Shown here: positions 63,344-64,000 of the stretch, piece after piece
Layout of the letters: each line of letters begins with the position of its first letter
Position numbering within the stretch: the stretch's first letter is position 1
Assembly (NCBI GenBank): GCA_958295845.1
Contig: OY282376.1
Span: 3,919,022 to 3,983,021, forward strand
Direction of reading: 5' to 3'
Length of the DNA stretch: 64,000 nucleotides
Origin: Caldilineaceae bacterium
Lineage (GTDB): Bacteria; Chloroflexota; Anaerolineae; Caldilineales; Caldilineaceae
The notes under the pieces: model-generated
Database searches by the model: none
What the model was told of the DNA's origin: nothing
Seen by the model: only the letters and a program-made list of their open reading frames with translations
Program-made: the position numbers and the translations under genes

Positions 63344-64000
63344 TCACCGGTCAGGCCGCGGCTGCCGGACGTAGACCTGCACTTCCTCGCTCTCCGTCTC
63401 ATTGCCGGCGCGGTCGAAAGCGCGTACTTTGATAATATGTCGCTCCAGATAGATGCCGCTGCCCGAATAAATCGCGGCGAATCCGTCTTCGAATTCCCGC
63501 ATCCGGCCGGGGCGAATGTCTTCATCATCGGACTGAAATGCGGGCCAGTTGCGGGTTTCGGGCGACTCTATCGCCTCATAGCGAAGTTCGAGAGGCCAGC
63601 GCTCGTTGTAAGGGGCAACAGTACGTGTAATGAACCAGGTTCCGTCAATGGCAAACTCGACGCGGTCCATCGCCCATTCATCGTTGACAAGCGCGTTTAT
63701 GTTTATCTGTTCATCTTCGTTCATCACATAGAGGGCGTCCGGTTCGGGATCGCTGATCTCTACGGTCGGCGGCGTATTGTCGATGGTAATGGGTGCGTCC
63801 CAGGTACGCACGTTTCCGTCATGATACCGGACCGTCAGCCGCAGCGTATACTGCCCCTCTTCCAGTCCCTCAGTGTTGAAAACCTCCAATAGGCCGTTTT
63901 CGTGCTGCTGCCCGTGTTCCGGGCCGATCTGTGTCCACTGCGTAGGCGCCTGGCCAGTTCCGTATTCGAGGCGGTAGTTGGCGAAGTTTCCCCCACGGGC
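63344..64000 (-). CDS. C-terminal part of a large envelope protein (PBP/transglycosylase-like tail)
   Basis: An open frame comes in from the right edge and ends at 63344, giving 218 residues without a start. It has NFANYRLEYGTGQAPTQW, LEEGQYTLRLTVRY and DNTPPTVEISDPEPDALY, a beta-rich Ig-like pattern found at the C-terminus of Chloroflexota class A penicillin-binding proteins and related surface proteins. The catalytic parts would lie outside the window, so this assignment is tentative. The internal TTG at 63889 is not needed as a start. Confidence 0.6.
   Translation of the reverse strand, partial: ARGGNFANYRLEYGTGQAPTQWTQIGPEHGQQHENGLLEVFNTEGLEEGQYTLRLTVRYHDGNVRTWDAPITIDNTPPTVEISDPEPDALYVMNEDEQININALVNDEWAMDRVEFAIDGTWFITRTVAPYNERWPLELRYEAIESPETRNWPAFQSDDEDIRPGRMREFEDGFAAIYSGSGIYLERHIIKVRAFDRAGNETESEEVQVYVRQPRPDR

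Noticed and set aside
1..64000. CRISPR array, insertion sequence, prophage or integrative element
   Set aside because: No regularly spaced repeats, transposase, integrase or phage genes were seen anywhere in the window.

Overview
The window is about 60% GC, densely coded and free of insertion sequences, phage genes, rRNA, tRNA or CRISPR arrays. Gene content suggests a member of the Chloroflexota, perhaps of the Caldilineae/Anaerolineae type. The pointers are lipoproteins of the form L-x-x-C followed by Ala/Pro-rich linkers, a short HisG paired with HisZ, an isopentenyl phosphate kinase, a CbiW-like ferredoxin in a B12 operon, and many phytanoyl-CoA-dioxygenase, aldolase and NHL-type catabolic genes. 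This assignment is inferred from family content; no database search was possible.

Layout. 1-1620 (-): the N-terminal part of an FG-GAP/VCBS propeller protein that runs off the left edge. 1847-2347: a divergent peptide deformylase. 2905-6859 (+): a five-gene catabolic cluster (HpcH/HpaI aldolase, NHL propeller, PhyH dioxygenase, bicupin, epimerase). 6985-10797: AceE/transketolase-like E1 and lipoyl E2 of a 2-oxoacid dehydrogenase. 11177-12223: a malate/lactate-type dehydrogenase. 12215-16212 (-): a TPP-riboswitch operon with promoter, riboswitch, terminator, thiamine-binding protein, ThiXYZ-type importer and a 2-oxoglutarate/Fe(II) oxygenase. 16312-20744 (-): a heterodimeric ABC exporter behind a long leader that carries a promoter, a 23-codon leader ORF and two tandem terminators. 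21123-25472 (+): two tandem secreted sugar-dehydrogenase/cytochrome c fusions, the second frameshifted at a run of nine T. 25526-30425: an SDR enzyme and a peptide-type ABC importer without ATPases. 30525-31043: a lipoprotein cytochrome c.

31022-37458 (-): a cobalamin-riboswitch operon for corrinoid uptake and nucleotide-loop assembly (BtuF-like, CobS, CobU, BtuC, BtuD, PduO-type adenosyltransferase, 2Fe-2S ferredoxin). 37534-43114 (+): FmdB, HisZ, HisG, an RmlC-like epimerase, SelA and isopentenyl phosphate kinase. 43775-53482 (+): RseP, a zinc-ribbon/LysM protein, HEAT, TPR and FecR-like proteins, a GT39-like glycosyltransferase, a UbiA-like protein and a small membrane protein. 53605-59495 (-): TrmB, threonine synthase, EtfA, EtfB and an acyl-CoA dehydrogenase, the last three behind a promoter and terminator leader. 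59699-64000: CPBP protease, GT2, a PH/DUF1648-like protein, SurE and the C-terminus of an envelope protein.

The strongest unusual signals are regulatory. Three operons start with a recognisable sigma70-type promoter followed by a leader that ends in an intrinsic terminator: thiamine and cobalamin (both with known riboswitch classes) and the ABC exporter (no known riboswitch, but a leader ORF and two terminators). The acyl-CoA dehydrogenase/ETF operon has a fourth, shorter leader of the same kind. The exporter leader, and the oxygenase at the end of the thiamine operon, are the best candidates for something not described.
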